Assembly: GCF_014649115.1 (NCBI RefSeq)
Contig: NZ_BMSK01000029.1
Span: 1 to 64,000, forward strand
DNA from: Streptomyces eurythermus
GTDB lineage: Bacteria > Actinomycetota > Actinomycetes > Streptomycetales > Streptomycetaceae
DNA: 64,000 nucleotides
Direction of reading: 5' to 3'
This document shows, piece after piece, positions 24,909 to 35,400 of this stretch. Position numbers and translations under genes: made by a program. Position 1 is the stretch's first letter. Each line of letters opens with the position of its first letter. Below the pieces are notes generated by a model. It was not told the DNA's origin. It ran no database searches and saw nothing but the letters and a program-made list of their open reading frames with translations.

Positions 24909-25648
24909 CAGGCGCTGTCATCCTCCAGGACATCGAGGGCGGCGAACGGATCATGCACATCCCGCGGGCCGCCGCCGGCCGGGGCGGGGGTGGGCACGGG
25001 GGTGGTGGCGATGGTGCGCAGTGTGTGCCGCCGGTGTGCGGTGTCGAAGCTGACCGGCTGGTCGCGCAGGACGTCCGCCGCTGCGACGGATTCGCCGGGG
25101 GCCATCTCGCGCAGCACGGTCAGGGTGCGCGGGGTGGGGTGGCGCCTGCGGTACCAGGCGGATGCCTGCCAGGGCATACGGGCCAGGACGTCCTCCAGGC
25201 TGGCGTCCTCATGCAGTCCGAGGCCGACCGGTTCGGTGGGCGGGCAGGAACGCCGTCCGAGGTAGGGCGGGTACGCCGGGGTGCGCAGAGCGTCGTTCAG
25301 GCCGGTGAGCAGGGCGTGGTCGCCTTCGAGTGCGGCGACGAAGACGGCGTCGGCGAGGTAGAACCGTTCGGACAGGGGCATGGACGCGCCGGTGACGCCG
25401 TGGTGGGCGGTGTGGAAGTCGCGGATGCGGGTGCCGGGCTGGTCGACGCGGACGCCGAAGCGGAGCGCCGCCAGGCGGGCGAGGCGCGTGTCGTCGCCGC
25501 GTTCGATGCCGGCGGCCGCGGCGAGCAGGCCGACGACGCCGCTCTTGGTCGGGGCCGATTCGGTGGTGCGGCGGGTGAAGCGGGAGGCGGCGCCCCAGGA
25601 CTGCAGGGGGCCCGCCAGGCGGAGGGCGAGGACACCCGTGCCGCTCAT
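24908..25648 (-). CDS. cas5e: Cascade subunit Cas5e
   Basis: A 246-aa RAMP protein with the Cas5 signature LRLAGPLQSWG at residues 9-19 and TKSGVVGLLAAAAGIER after it; DFHTAHHGVTG and YLADAVFVAAL follow. It holds the crRNA 5' handle in Cascade. Overlaps cas7e by 4 bp. The C-terminal 30 residues are Pro/Gly- then Asp-rich and probably flexible. Confidence 0.95.
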   Translation of the reverse strand: MSGTGVLALRLAGPLQSWGAASRFTRRTTESAPTKSGVVGLLAAAAGIERGDDTRLARLAALRFGVRVDQPGTRIRDFHTAHHGVTGASMPLSERFYLADAVFVAALEGDHALLTGLNDALRTPAYPPYLGRRSCPPTEPVGLGLHEDASLEDVLARMPWQASAWYRRRHPTPRTLTVLREMAPGESVAAADVLRDQPVSFDTAHRRHTLRTIATTPVPTPAPAGGGPRDVHDPFAALDVLEDDSA

Positions 25649-26838
25649 GCGGGCTTCTCCAGGCGCTCGGCGACGGCCCGGCCGACGGCGGCGGCGAGTT
25701 CACGCTGCGTGCCGGCCTCGGTGCCGAGCTCGGCGAGCTTGAGCGTGGCGGGGCCGACACGCAGGACCCAGGTGAGGGTGGTCTCCGGGTCGCCGTAGGC
25801 ACGCTCGACGTCGGCGGCGTAGACGGCGAGCCGGTCGGCGGCCTCGCGCAGGTGGCCGCCGTCGCTGCGGACCGGGTCCTCGAAGGCGGCGACATAGCTG
25901 ATCGGCCGGGTGGTGCGCAGCCTGACGACGACGGCGTCGGGCTGGGTGTGGTGCCCGAAGGTGTTGATCTTCCCGGTGGGCAGGGAGGAGACGAAGGCGA
26001 GCACGAACGCCTCGACGGCGCGGCGTACCGGCTCGGTGCGCGGTTCGTCGTCGCGCAGGCCCTGGCCGAGGTTGGCGGCGAGCTGATGCACGCCAAGGGC
26101 GGCGTAGCGGTAGAGGGTCGCGGAGTTGAAGTCGACGGTGCCGATCATCCCGGCGCCGGTCTCCTCGTCCGTGTTCTCGTCGTCGACGGCGGTGTAGTAG
26201 TCGGACTCGTTGTCCACCCGGTGGACGCTCAGGGCGTGCGCGACCTGCACGGCGGCGTCGACGTTGATGTCGGCGACGTCGGCGACCATGCGGCCGAACA
26301 GGGCGATGTCCACGGAGTGGCGCATGTCCGCGAGTTCCTTGGCCCGCGCCTTGTTCTCCTTGGTCTTCAAAAAGGCCGTGATGTCGTCGGCGCCTTCGAG
26401 GGCGTGGCGGGCCAGGCCGTCGAGTTGCCGGGAGCTGAGGAAGACCAGGTACTTGCTCTCGGGCGCGGGGGCGGGGCCTGCGTCCTTCTTCGCCTGGTCG
26501 GCTTTCCGCTTGGGGACTTCGGTCTTGATGCCCGCGGCCTTGATGATCTCGTCGGCGAGCGTGAGCGCCGTCTCCCGTGCGACGGACGGGTCGAGGCCGG
26601 TGATCCGGTCGGCCAGGAGTTCCACGACCTTCTTGGTCCGCACCCCCAGCTCGGCGGGGTCGAGGAGGTGCTCGTCCTTGAAGTAGGTGCGGATGGCCCG
26701 CTTCCAGGCCTGGCTGGAGACACGGGCACGGGGGACGCCGCCGTAGACGGCCGTCTTGGGCGCGCCCGTGTCGTCCCGGTTGAGGTTGCTGGGCGGGACG
26801 GTCTGCAGGGCGTGTACGTCCAGGAAGATACGGTTCAC
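25645..26838 (-). CDS. cas7e: Cascade backbone subunit Cas7e (Cse4)
   Basis: A 397-aa protein with the Cas7e start FLDVHALQTVPPSNLNRDD and KTAVYGGVPRARVSSQAWKRA, which include the residues contacting crRNA. Six copies form the Cascade backbone in known systems. Starts at GTG 26838 behind AAGGACG, 9 bp after cse2. A charged KKDAGPAPAPE insert (about 155) is longer than in the E. coli protein. Usual length for actinobacterial members. Confidence 0.96.
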   Translation of the reverse strand: MNRIFLDVHALQTVPPSNLNRDDTGAPKTAVYGGVPRARVSSQAWKRAIRTYFKDEHLLDPAELGVRTKKVVELLADRITGLDPSVARETALTLADEIIKAAGIKTEVPKRKADQAKKDAGPAPAPESKYLVFLSSRQLDGLARHALEGADDITAFLKTKENKARAKELADMRHSVDIALFGRMVADVADINVDAAVQVAHALSVHRVDNESDYYTAVDDENTDEETGAGMIGTVDFNSATLYRYAALGVHQLAANLGQGLRDDEPRTEPVRRAVEAFVLAFVSSLPTGKINTFGHHTQPDAVVVRLRTTRPISYVAAFEDPVRSDGGHLREAADRLAVYAADVERAYGDPETTLTWVLRVGPATLKLAELGTEAGTQRELAAAVGRAVAERLEKPA

Positions 26839-26847
26839 AAGGCGTCC

Positions 26848-27519
26848 TTATTCGCTGTCCAAGGTGGTGTTCTCGTCCGAGGCCGGCCGGGTCTGCCGCT
26901 GCTCGTGGAAGGAGCGGCCCCACGCGCGGCGGACGGTGGCGGGCCCGTCGGGCCACTGCCAGAGGTAGAGCTGGCCGGCCAGGAGGGCGTAGTCGAGCGG
27001 GATGTCGTCGCGGCGCAGCAGGGCGACGATGTCGCGCAGCCGCTGGGCGAGCGTGACGAGGTCGGGAGCGGTGCCCGCCCGGACCAGACGCTTGCGGGCG
27101 GGCTCGTCGGTGCCGTCGGCCGGCATCAGGCGCCGGACCGCCGCGCCCAGGCCGCCGGGCCGTTCCCGGGTGTGCCGGCGGTGCATGGGCGCGGTGCGGG
27201 ACTGCTGGTGGAACGCCCACAGAGTGCAGGCGGCGTGCAGCGCGTTCTCGGCGTACACCAGCTCCGGCTCGCTCAACGGCCGCGTGTTGTCGGGCCGGGT
27301 GTGCAGCGGATCGGTGTCGATCAGGCCCCACAGGTCGGGCGTCTGGCCCGCCTCACGGCCCGCACCGCGGCGCAGGCGGGCCAGGGCGGCCACCGCCTGG
27401 GGCCTGTCCTGGAGGTATCCCTGCTGCCAGGGGCCGATGTGCGCGGCGGCGAGGTCCGCGACCCGCCGGTGAACCGGGACCACGACAGGCGCAGTCACGG
27501 GGGAAAGGGGCGTTGTCAT
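26848..27519 (-). CDS. cas11: Cascade small subunit Cas11 (Cse2)
   Basis: A 223-aa helical protein. The ATG at 27519 overlaps the cas8e stop by 4 bp and is chosen over an upstream in-frame start that would extend into cas8e. Landmarks are ARLRRGAGREAG, ALHAACTLWAFHQQ and LRDIVALLRRDDIPLDYALLAGQLYLWQ, typical of Cse2. Two copies stabilise the target strand and R-loop. C-terminus is acidic and Ser/Thr-rich. Confidence 0.93.
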   Translation of the reverse strand: MTTPLSPVTAPVVVPVHRRVADLAAAHIGPWQQGYLQDRPQAVAALARLRRGAGREAGQTPDLWGLIDTDPLHTRPDNTRPLSEPELVYAENALHAACTLWAFHQQSRTAPMHRRHTRERPGGLGAAVRRLMPADGTDEPARKRLVRAGTAPDLVTLAQRLRDIVALLRRDDIPLDYALLAGQLYLWQWPDGPATVRRAWGRSFHEQRQTRPASDENTTLDSE

Positions 27520-29297
27520 GCGTGCGCCTCCGGGTCGGTCGCGGCGTGATCGGTTTCCGGCAGACGGGCGGGTCCCGGCCGGGATGGACCGTCGTCGTCC
27601 GGGGCGGCGGTACTTCCGCCGGGGCCCGCGGAGTCCGGAGCGTCGGGGTCCCCGAGCGCTCGGGCCAGGCGTCCGCGGAACCACACGTCGGCCAGGCCCG
27701 CGTTCAGCCAGTAGGTGCCACCCTTGTCGCCGGTGTGGAGCCGCCCCTGCCAGGCCGCGTCGCCCGCGCCTGCGATCAGGCGGTCCCCGAGACGGCCCAC
27801 CGTCTGCCGCACCAGGCGCTGCCAGGTAGCGCGGTGCTCGAACGGGTCGTCAACTTCCCCGAGTTCGGACAGCCAGCGGCGGTACGGGTGGTCCAGGACG
27901 TCGAACCCTTCGGCACGGGCCGCGGCCTTCGGTCCTTCCTGCTCGGCCCCGACGGCTCGGGCCAGGTCGGCCGCGAGGTCCCCCAGGGCCCGCACCGCCC
28001 GGTCGGCGTCCTCGGCCGCAGCGATGGCCTGCCGGGCGTAGGTGGGGTCCTGTTCGTGGAGCAGGACGACCGGCATGACCAAGCGGTCGTCGACGACCTC
28101 GTCGATCACGGACTGCTGGGTCCCGTACCTGACCCCGGCCACCCGGGCCCGGACCAGGAAACGGCGGGGCAGGTGGCCTTCGGACACCACACGGGCAACC
28201 CAGTCCAGGATCCGCGGCCGCAGACGCGCCGGTGCGCCGGCGCCGCCGGTGTCCTCGAGCCGGTCGGCGAGGAGTGCGGCGATCCCCCGCCAGGCCGAGC
28301 GGGCCGGGTCATGCTCCAGGGGCAGGTACACGGGCGACTGCCCCAGCTTCTTCTCCTGCACAGGGCTGCGCCGCCACGCGGTCATCGGCTCACAGCGGTG
28401 CATGTTCCGCCAGGCGAGCGGGTCACCGTAGCCCAGGACGACACCGTGGACGCCGCCCGCGTCGTGATGTAGCCGCACCCGGCGCGACTGCCAGGTGTAC
28501 AGGTCGCGAAGCCCGCTCGCCCCGCGGCTGTCGGATCCCGGCCCGCACGGCTCACGGCGCCAGGCCGGCCGGTCACCGTCAGAGAAGTCGAGGGCTTCGG
28601 TGTCCGCCGCCACCAAGTTGAGCAGCAGCGTCTCGCGCAGCGTCGCGCCCTCCACGAAGACGCCGCCGAGCCCGCCCGCCCAGCCGGTACCGAGCGGATA
28701 CACCTTGCTCTTATTGACCCGGTCGTCGCCCACCATGCCGGTCTTGATCCCGGAGGTGTCGTAGGCGTGGACGTGCACGACCCAGCGCGCGGCCTCGGCG
28801 AAGGAGAGCCGCTCGACGTCCGGCATCCGCGCGGTGAAGAACGGCTCCCCGGCAGGCACATCGGCCACGATCCGGTTCAGGGAGAACACCTCGTCCCTCC
28901 CGGTACGCAGCCCGGCACTCTGCAGAAACGGCGTACGCGGGTGCAGCAGGTCGAACCGCTCACGGTGCTCCTCCAGGTACGCCTGGACGGGGGCGAAGCA
29001 GTCGGGCTCCTCCCACAGCTCCGCCCACTCCTCGATGCCGGCCGGCCCGTCCAGAGCATCGTGCGCGACGGCCAGCAGGAGCCGGATGAGGGCGAATTCC
29101 TGAGTCGCCAGGCCGCCCACGACCCGTCGCAGATCACCGGCGCGGTCGAAGACCTGGCACAGCGATAACTCCTGCTGGGAACCGTCGCTGTGCAGCACCG
29201 GGATCCACGGCCGGCGGGTCAGGTCGAAGGACGGCGCCTCACCCGCACCACCGGTGCCGGCGCCGGCACCGGCACCGGGTAATTCAGTCGTCTGCAT
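27516..29297 (-). CDS. cas8e: Cascade large subunit Cas8e (Cse1)
   Basis: A 593-aa protein. After a Gly/Ala-rich lead it has FDLTRRPWIPV, the Cse1 N-terminal signature, then LRRLLLAV-like LIRLLLAVAHDAL, FLQSAGL, and HVHAYDTSGIKTGM. It recognises the PAM and recruits Cas3. Its ATG overlaps the end of cas3 by 14 bp. The last 40 residues are Pro/Asp/Ser-rich and look disordered. Confidence 0.95.
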   Translation of the reverse strand: MQTTELPGAGAGAGTGGAGEAPSFDLTRRPWIPVLHSDGSQQELSLCQVFDRAGDLRRVVGGLATQEFALIRLLLAVAHDALDGPAGIEEWAELWEEPDCFAPVQAYLEEHRERFDLLHPRTPFLQSAGLRTGRDEVFSLNRIVADVPAGEPFFTARMPDVERLSFAEAARWVVHVHAYDTSGIKTGMVGDDRVNKSKVYPLGTGWAGGLGGVFVEGATLRETLLLNLVAADTEALDFSDGDRPAWRREPCGPGSDSRGASGLRDLYTWQSRRVRLHHDAGGVHGVVLGYGDPLAWRNMHRCEPMTAWRRSPVQEKKLGQSPVYLPLEHDPARSAWRGIAALLADRLEDTGGAGAPARLRPRILDWVARVVSEGHLPRRFLVRARVAGVRYGTQQSVIDEVVDDRLVMPVVLLHEQDPTYARQAIAAAEDADRAVRALGDLAADLARAVGAEQEGPKAAARAEGFDVLDHPYRRWLSELGEVDDPFEHRATWQRLVRQTVGRLGDRLIAGAGDAAWQGRLHTGDKGGTYWLNAGLADVWFRGRLARALGDPDAPDSAGPGGSTAAPDDDGPSRPGPARLPETDHAATDPEAHA

Positions 29298-32202
29298 CCT
29301 GGGTCACCTTCAGACCGTCGTCAGGGCTGTACTGGAGCGAGAATCCTGCCAGCCGGGTCTGACAATCCTCGTCGAGAGCGAGAATCAGCTGGTCGGAGAG
29401 CCAAGGGCTGTCCTTGCCCTGCCAGTTGGGCATGTACAGCTGCTCCAGTTCCTGGATGGCCCGGTCCATGGTCTCGCCGGAGAACTGCATCGGGAGCCGC
29501 AGGGCGCAGCTCGCGGCCGTACGGGCCGCGAACCGCGTCGGTGTGGCGTCCTGCGGCAGGGCGAGGCCGGCGCGTTGCCGGTTCTTGCTGTCCGGCTTGA
29601 GCCACGGCAGGGTGACGAGACTTCCATCACCGCGGCGCTGGACGACGACGACTTCCAGGCTGTCGCGGCTGTCGCGGACCTGAGCCCGCCCGGTGGGGGT
29701 GTCGTCCGTGTCCCCCACCCCGGCGGCGACCCAGCCGAACAGCGGACGCCCCGGTTTGCCGACGCCCCCGAGACGGAACACGGCGGCACGCGCGGCCTGG
29801 TCATCGCGGTGACGCTCGAACTGCTCGCGTGCCCTCTTCAGCGCGTCCTGCCAGTGCTCCGGCCCGACCGGTGCCTCTGCGTATGCGCTCTGTACGAGAG
29901 GGCTGATGTCCGCCGGGAGCCGCACCGGCCGCCCGGACCCGCCGTCCAGGTGCGGGAGGAGTACTGCGGCCGATCGCAGCAGGGTGTACTGCCCGTACAC
30001 GGCGACCGAGCCCCGCACCGGGGCGGGCACGTCCGCCGTCCAGTCGGCTCCCGTCACCAGGCAGCGCGCCGTCCGCAGCCGCTCGGGGCGCTCTCCTTGC
30101 CCCGGGCCGCGCTGGTGGCGGTGCAGGCGCCCCATGCGCTGCAGCAGCAGGTCGACGGGGCACAGGTCGCTGACCAGCAGGTCGAAATCGACGTCCAAGG
30201 ACTGCTCGGCGACCTGGCTGGCCACCACGATGTGCCGGCCCGTGGGCCTGTCACCGGTCTTCTCCGGCGGCCCGAACAGGCGCAGCAGCGTGGTGTCCTT
30301 GTCGGCCCGGTCGAGGTCGACGAAGCAGGAGTGGGCCACGGTCACGCTCTCGGCCCCGAACCTGTCACGCAGCGCACCAGCCGTCTCCAGCACCCGTCTG
30401 ACCGTGTTGCGGATCACCAGGGCGCACCCGCCGTCGGCCAGTTCGCTCTCCAGCCGGTCACCGAGGGCATCCAGGCCGTCGTCGAGGCGCTCCAAGCACA
30501 CGGCCGTCGACCGGGCCGACGCCTGCGGGCGGCGGCACAGTGGGGTACCGCCCGGAGCGACGGCGGTCAGCAGCGGATAGGCGTCCGGTGCGGCTGTGCC
30601 CGGTTCGGCATCGGCCCGGCCGGAGTACGCCTCGACGAGTTCACGTCGGCGGGAGGCAGGCAGGGTCGCGGACAGCACCACCACCGGCACCCGGTAGGCA
30701 CCCAGCCAGGTCAGCACCCGGTCCAGGTACACGCTCATGTACGTGTCATAGGCGTGCGCCTCGTCGATGACGACGACCTTCCCCGCCACGGCCAGGTGCC
30801 GCAGCGCCAGGTGCCGGCTCTTCAGCCCGGCGAACAGCAACTGGTCGATGGTGCCCGCGACGAACGAGGCCAGCATGGCCTTCTTGTGGCCGCGCAGCCA
30901 GGCATGCGCCACGAGTTCGGCAGCCGCGCGGTGCTGCTCGTCGTGCCGCTGCCGGGTTGCGGGAGGCGCTTCGTCCACGCCGACAGCGGTGACCCGCCCG
31001 GCACGGGCCATCAGGCCGGCGAAGTCCTCGTTGAGAGCGGCCTTGGAATGCGCCAGATGCACCGAGCGGCGCTCACCGGCCACCCCCGGCAACCGCTCCA
31101 GCCAGCCCAGCAGGCGCGGGAACATGGCGTTGCCGGTGGCCATGGTCGGCAGGGCGAAGAACACCCCTCCCGCGCCCGAACGCGCCGCGAAGATCTCGGC
31201 CACGGCGAGCGCCGCCTCCGTCTTCCCCTCCCCCATCGGCGCCTCGACGATCATCAGCCCGGGAGCCTCCATCTCCCGGGCCAGGTCCACGGCAGCTTCC
31301 TGGACCGGTCGTATCCGCGCTCCCGCCGGCAGTTCGAACCGGGAGGCGAACAACTCCTGCGCGCTCTGGGCTGTTTCCTCGGCCCGCCAGGCTTCCGGCA
31401 GGTCCAAGCCCTGCCAGGCCGCGGCAAGACGCTCTTCGTCACTGCGGGACGCGCCGTCGGGGAAGTACGGGAAGAGGTCGGGGTTGCTGGCGATCCAGTC
31501 GGAGACGATAACCAGCGCGGTGAGCAGCACCTGCACTGGCTGCGGCAGCTTCACCGCCCGCCAGGCCGTCAGCCGTTGTGCCACACCGAAACGCTCGGCG
31601 CAGGCGTCGAGCAACTCGGTCTGCACCTGCCGCCACACGCGGCCGCTCACACCAGGAGTGCGCAGCAACTCCTCACGCTCGTACAGGGCCGTGATCTGGG
31701 CGTGTTCGGGCGGCACCCCGTGATGTCCGCCCACGGCCACCGTGAACTGCCCGATCCGGGAAGGCGTCCACCCGTGCCGCTCCTCCAGCCACTCCCCCAG
31801 CAACACCTGCCCCGCCAGTCCGTGGGGCGCGATCCGGCGGTCCGGGCCCATCGCCTTCGCCGAACGCATCTCCAGCCCATGCCCACGCATCGCATCGGCA
31901 AGCTGATCCACCTGGCACGCGAACGCCGGCGTGGCCTTGCCGATGTCATGCACACCAGCAAGCCACACGGCCAGGGCACGGGCATCCGCATCACCCCGCG
32001 GCAACGCCCCGGCCACCAGCGCGCGCACCCCCACCGGCAGCCACCGGTCCCACAACAGGCCCGCCACCGCTGCGGCATCCTCCATGTGCCGCCACAACGG
32101 CAACCACCCATCCGTGTCCCGGTCATACTTCGCCCACACCGACCGGGCCGGTCCCCCGAGCCGGCCCAACAGGCCGGAACGAGCACTCCCCTCATCGCTC
32201 AT
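29284..32202 (-). CDS. cas3: CRISPR-associated helicase-nuclease Cas3
   Basis: A 972-aa HD-SF2 fusion. The HD nuclease domain has LAGVHDIGKATPAF (His-Asp 85-86) and GGHHGVPP. The helicase has P-loop EAPMGEGKT (about 315-325), VVIDEAHAYDTYM and SATLPASRRREL, and the motif VI region QRMGRLHRH. It degrades DNA processively after Cascade binding. First gene of the cas operon; the ATG at 32202 sits in the centre of a 16-bp palindrome. Confidence 0.97.
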   Translation of the reverse strand: MSDEGSARSGLLGRLGGPARSVWAKYDRDTDGWLPLWRHMEDAAAVAGLLWDRWLPVGVRALVAGALPRGDADARALAVWLAGVHDIGKATPAFACQVDQLADAMRGHGLEMRSAKAMGPDRRIAPHGLAGQVLLGEWLEERHGWTPSRIGQFTVAVGGHHGVPPEHAQITALYEREELLRTPGVSGRVWRQVQTELLDACAERFGVAQRLTAWRAVKLPQPVQVLLTALVIVSDWIASNPDLFPYFPDGASRSDEERLAAAWQGLDLPEAWRAEETAQSAQELFASRFELPAGARIRPVQEAAVDLAREMEAPGLMIVEAPMGEGKTEAALAVAEIFAARSGAGGVFFALPTMATGNAMFPRLLGWLERLPGVAGERRSVHLAHSKAALNEDFAGLMARAGRVTAVGVDEAPPATRQRHDEQHRAAAELVAHAWLRGHKKAMLASFVAGTIDQLLFAGLKSRHLALRHLAVAGKVVVIDEAHAYDTYMSVYLDRVLTWLGAYRVPVVVLSATLPASRRRELVEAYSGRADAEPGTAAPDAYPLLTAVAPGGTPLCRRPQASARSTAVCLERLDDGLDALGDRLESELADGGCALVIRNTVRRVLETAGALRDRFGAESVTVAHSCFVDLDRADKDTTLLRLFGPPEKTGDRPTGRHIVVASQVAEQSLDVDFDLLVSDLCPVDLLLQRMGRLHRHQRGPGQGERPERLRTARCLVTGADWTADVPAPVRGSVAVYGQYTLLRSAAVLLPHLDGGSGRPVRLPADISPLVQSAYAEAPVGPEHWQDALKRAREQFERHRDDQAARAAVFRLGGVGKPGRPLFGWVAAGVGDTDDTPTGRAQVRDSRDSLEVVVVQRRGDGSLVTLPWLKPDSKNRQRAGLALPQDATPTRFAARTAASCALRLPMQFSGETMDRAIQELEQLYMPNWQGKDSPWLSDQLILALDEDCQTRLAGFSLQYSPDDGLKVTQDADD

Positions 32203-32209
32203 GAGCGAT
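32194..32209. promoter_or_regulatory. Palindrome over the cas3 start codon
   Basis: ATCGCTCATGAGCGAT is a perfect 16-bp palindrome with the cas3 ATG at its centre. It could be a repressor operator for the cas operon or a translation-blocking hairpin. It may also be a coincidence of codon choice. Confidence 0.4.
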
Positions 32210-32421
32210 AGATACAGGCAGCGACCACCACCTCACACCAAAACCAGCCAACAGAAGCGTCTGCAGGGAAACAGCCGCCCCCATCACGTAGGATCATCGG
32301 CTCGCCCTGATCCAGCGAGAACCACCCGCCAGACCGAATACCTCCAATGCCCCATTGGCCGGAATCCGCGATAGTTACCGAAAACGTCTCCTTGCGGCAA
32401 TAAACCCGCAGGTCAGCAAGT
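32203..32421 (+). promoter_or_regulatory. Leader of CRISPR array 2 and divergent cas3 promoter region
   Basis: Between cas3 (leftward) and array 2 (rightward). The final 50 bp carry GAAAACGTCTCC and AATAAACCCGCAGGTCA, then AGT and the first repeat, closely matching the leader of array 1. The region must also hold the cas operon promoter on the minus strand; hexamers were not clear. No protein-coding gene is supported. Confidence 0.75.
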
Positions 32422-35400
32422 CTGCTCCCCGCACCCGCGGGGATGGTCCCCAGGATCTACTGCGACAGATAGCTCGGCAGAGCTGCTCCCCGCACCCGCG
32501 GGGATGGTCCCCCAAACTTCCCGCTCATCGACAGCGAGAAGTGCTGCTCCCCGCACCCGCGGGGATGGTCCCGGCCTCGATGCGCTCGCGTAGGTGGTTC
32601 TCCTGCTCCCCGCACCCGCGGGGATGGTCCCGAGGCGGGAAGGGTCTGAAACGGGGACACGGTCTGCTCCCCGCACCCGCGGGGATGGTCCCCCGCACAT
32701 CGCCTTCAAGGGCACCGTGGCCGACTGCTCCCCGCACCCGCGGGGATGGTCCCTGTCGCCAGCTGATACGCCCTCACCGCTCTCCCTGCTCCCCGCACCC
32801 GCGGGGATGGTCCCGCAGTGCACCGGTACAAGATCTGGAACGGGGCCTGCTCCCCGCACCCGCGGGGATGGTCCCACCAGCACGCTCGCCAACGACGGGT
32901 CGATCACCTGCTCCCCGCACCCGCGGGGATGGTCCCGTTCCCGAAGGAGGTAACTACGCCCAGTTCGACTGCTCCCCGCACCCGCGGGGATGGTCCCGGC
33001 GTCGTCTCCGTGGTCACGGACGCCCAGGACTGCTCCCCGCACCCGCGGGGATGGTCCCCCGCCGAGGATCCGCCGCTTGTCCTTCTTCCCCTGCTCCCCG
33101 CACCCGCGGGGATGGTCCCGGGCCTTGGTGCGCGGGCCCACGACGACGCGCCTGCTCCCCGCACCCGCGGGGATGGTCCCCCCCTTGAGCGCGGTGGTGG
33201 CCGCGAAGCCACACTGCTCCCCGCACCCGCGGGGATGATCCCCCGACACGAGCGGCCCCTGGTGCCAACCGCTGCTCCCCGCACCCGCGGGGATGGTCCC
33301 TGCCGGGATGAACCACGCGCTGACGGATGACCCTGCTCCCCGCACCCGCGGGGATGGTCCCCCGTTGGTGTTACCGACGACGATCTGGGCGACCTGCTCC
33401 CCGCACCCGCGGGGATGGTCCCCAGTCCAGGCCGTCCTTGATGTGACCGACCGTCTGCTCCCCGCACCCGCGGGGATGGTCCCCGTACGACAAGCCGCGG
33501 CGCCGCCGCACGGCGCTGCTCCCCGCACCCGCGGGGATGGTCCCGCCTCGAAGGTAGGGCGACTCTGATGAAGTGTCTGCTCCCCGCACCCGCGGGGATG
33601 GTCCCTGAGCATGCAGCACACACCCACTGGCTTTCTACTGCTCCCCGCACCCGCGGGGATGGTCCCCGCACCGGCGCCGCCAGCCCGAACGGCCACTCCT
33701 GCTCCCCGCACCCGCGGGGATGGTCCCTACAAGCCGATCTACAGCGACCCCCGCGGCATCTGCTCCCCGCACCCGCGGGGATGGTCCCTGCCGGGACGGC
33801 AGACCTCTCGCTGCCCTGGACTGCTCCCCGCACCCGCGGGGATGGTCCCGCGCGGTCGAGGGGCGCGTCGGGGGTGTCCTGCTGCTCCCCGCACCCGCGG
33901 GGATGGTCCCGCCTGGGACCCCACGGAGAACTCCGTCGCCCACTGCTCCCCGCACCCGCGGGGATGGTCCCCACGGGTCGTTGTCGCGTGAGGGGGTCTG
34001 GTTCTGCTCCCCGCACCCGCGGGGATGGTCCCCGGATGTGGGCGGCTGTCCGGGACGTGCCCGCCTGCTCCCCGCACCCGCGGGGATGGTCCCTTGGCCT
34101 TGATGGTGTCCGCGTTCAGTCCGATCTGCTCCCCGCACCCGCGGGGATGGTCCCCCGCTCTCCCCCGCGCCGGCCGTGGACGTACTCTGCTCCCCGCACC
34201 CGCGGGGATGGTCCCACGAGGCGACCCGGCGAGCCCTGCTGCGGAGGCTGCTCCCCGCACCCGCGGGGATGGTCCCTAACCCGGCGCCGGTGGCGGAGAC
34301 CACGGCGGCTGCTCCCCGCACCCGCGGGGATGGTCCCGCCCGGTGACCCGCGCGTTCTACAGCGACGCCCTGCTCCCCGCACCCGCGGGGTTGGTCCCCG
34401 CCGGTCGCGCATGATCGCGTGGCCGTGCCGCTGCTCCCCGCACCCCGGGGTTGGTCCCGCCGCCGCCGTCGGCGAGCCGTGCCGACGGTGCGGCTGCTCC
34501 CCGCACCCGCGAGGTTGGTCCCGCCACGCCGTACGTGGCCGCTCACCTCGATCCCTGCTCCCCGCACCCGCGGGGTTGGTCCCGTCGACCTCCTCGGCGC
34601 GCACGGGCCCGGCCTCTGCTCCCCGCACCCGCGGGGTTGGTCCCGCGAACAGGGACACGCCGAGGGCGGACAGGAACTGCTCCCCGCACCCGCAGGGATG
34701 GTCCCGAAACACGAAGCACAGCTTGCGCGAGAAATACCTGCTCCCCGCACCCGCAGGGATGGTCCCTCGGCGGCTCCGTCGTGCGGATCGGTGACGGCCT
34801 GCTCCCCGCACCCGCGGGGATGGTCCCCCAGTACGTCGCCTGGCTCGCCCAGCACTGACCTGCTCCCCGCACCCGCGGGGATGGTCCCCATGTCCATGAC
34901 CGCCTCAAGGACGTCCGGGTCTGCTCCCCGCACCCGCAGGGATGGTCCCAACAGCCCCAGGGCGCTCCAGGTGAACGCGGCCTGCTCCGGCACCCGCGGA
35001 ATGGTCCCGGGCAACACGGCGAAACCGCTCCCGCAGCCCCCTGCTCCCCGCACTCGCGAGGATGGTCCTCCTCCCCCGGGGGGTGTGGGGGGCGAGTGCT
35101 GCTCCCCGCACCCGCGGGGATGGTCCCCCGGCGGAGATGATCAGGGCCGCAGTCGGCTTCTGCTCCCCGCACCCGCGAGGATGGTCCCCGCGCTTACGGT
35201 AGTGACAGCCGAGGCTTAGTCTGCTCTCCGCACCCGCGGGGATGGTCCCGCCGTCGATGTGAAGCGCGGCGCCGGGAGCGGCCTGCTCCCCGCACCCGCA
35301 GGGATGGTCCCTCCTCGTCGGACGGGGGCTTCTCGATCCAGCTCTGCTCCCCGCACCCGCGGGGATGGTCCCAGGCCCTGGTGGGTGATAAACCCGTGGT

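Noticed and set aside
29254..32211. A 985-codon plus-strand open frame opposite cas3
   Set aside because: Shadow frame, low-complexity Arg/Pro/Gly sequence. The minus strand encodes Cas3 with its HD and DEAH motifs.
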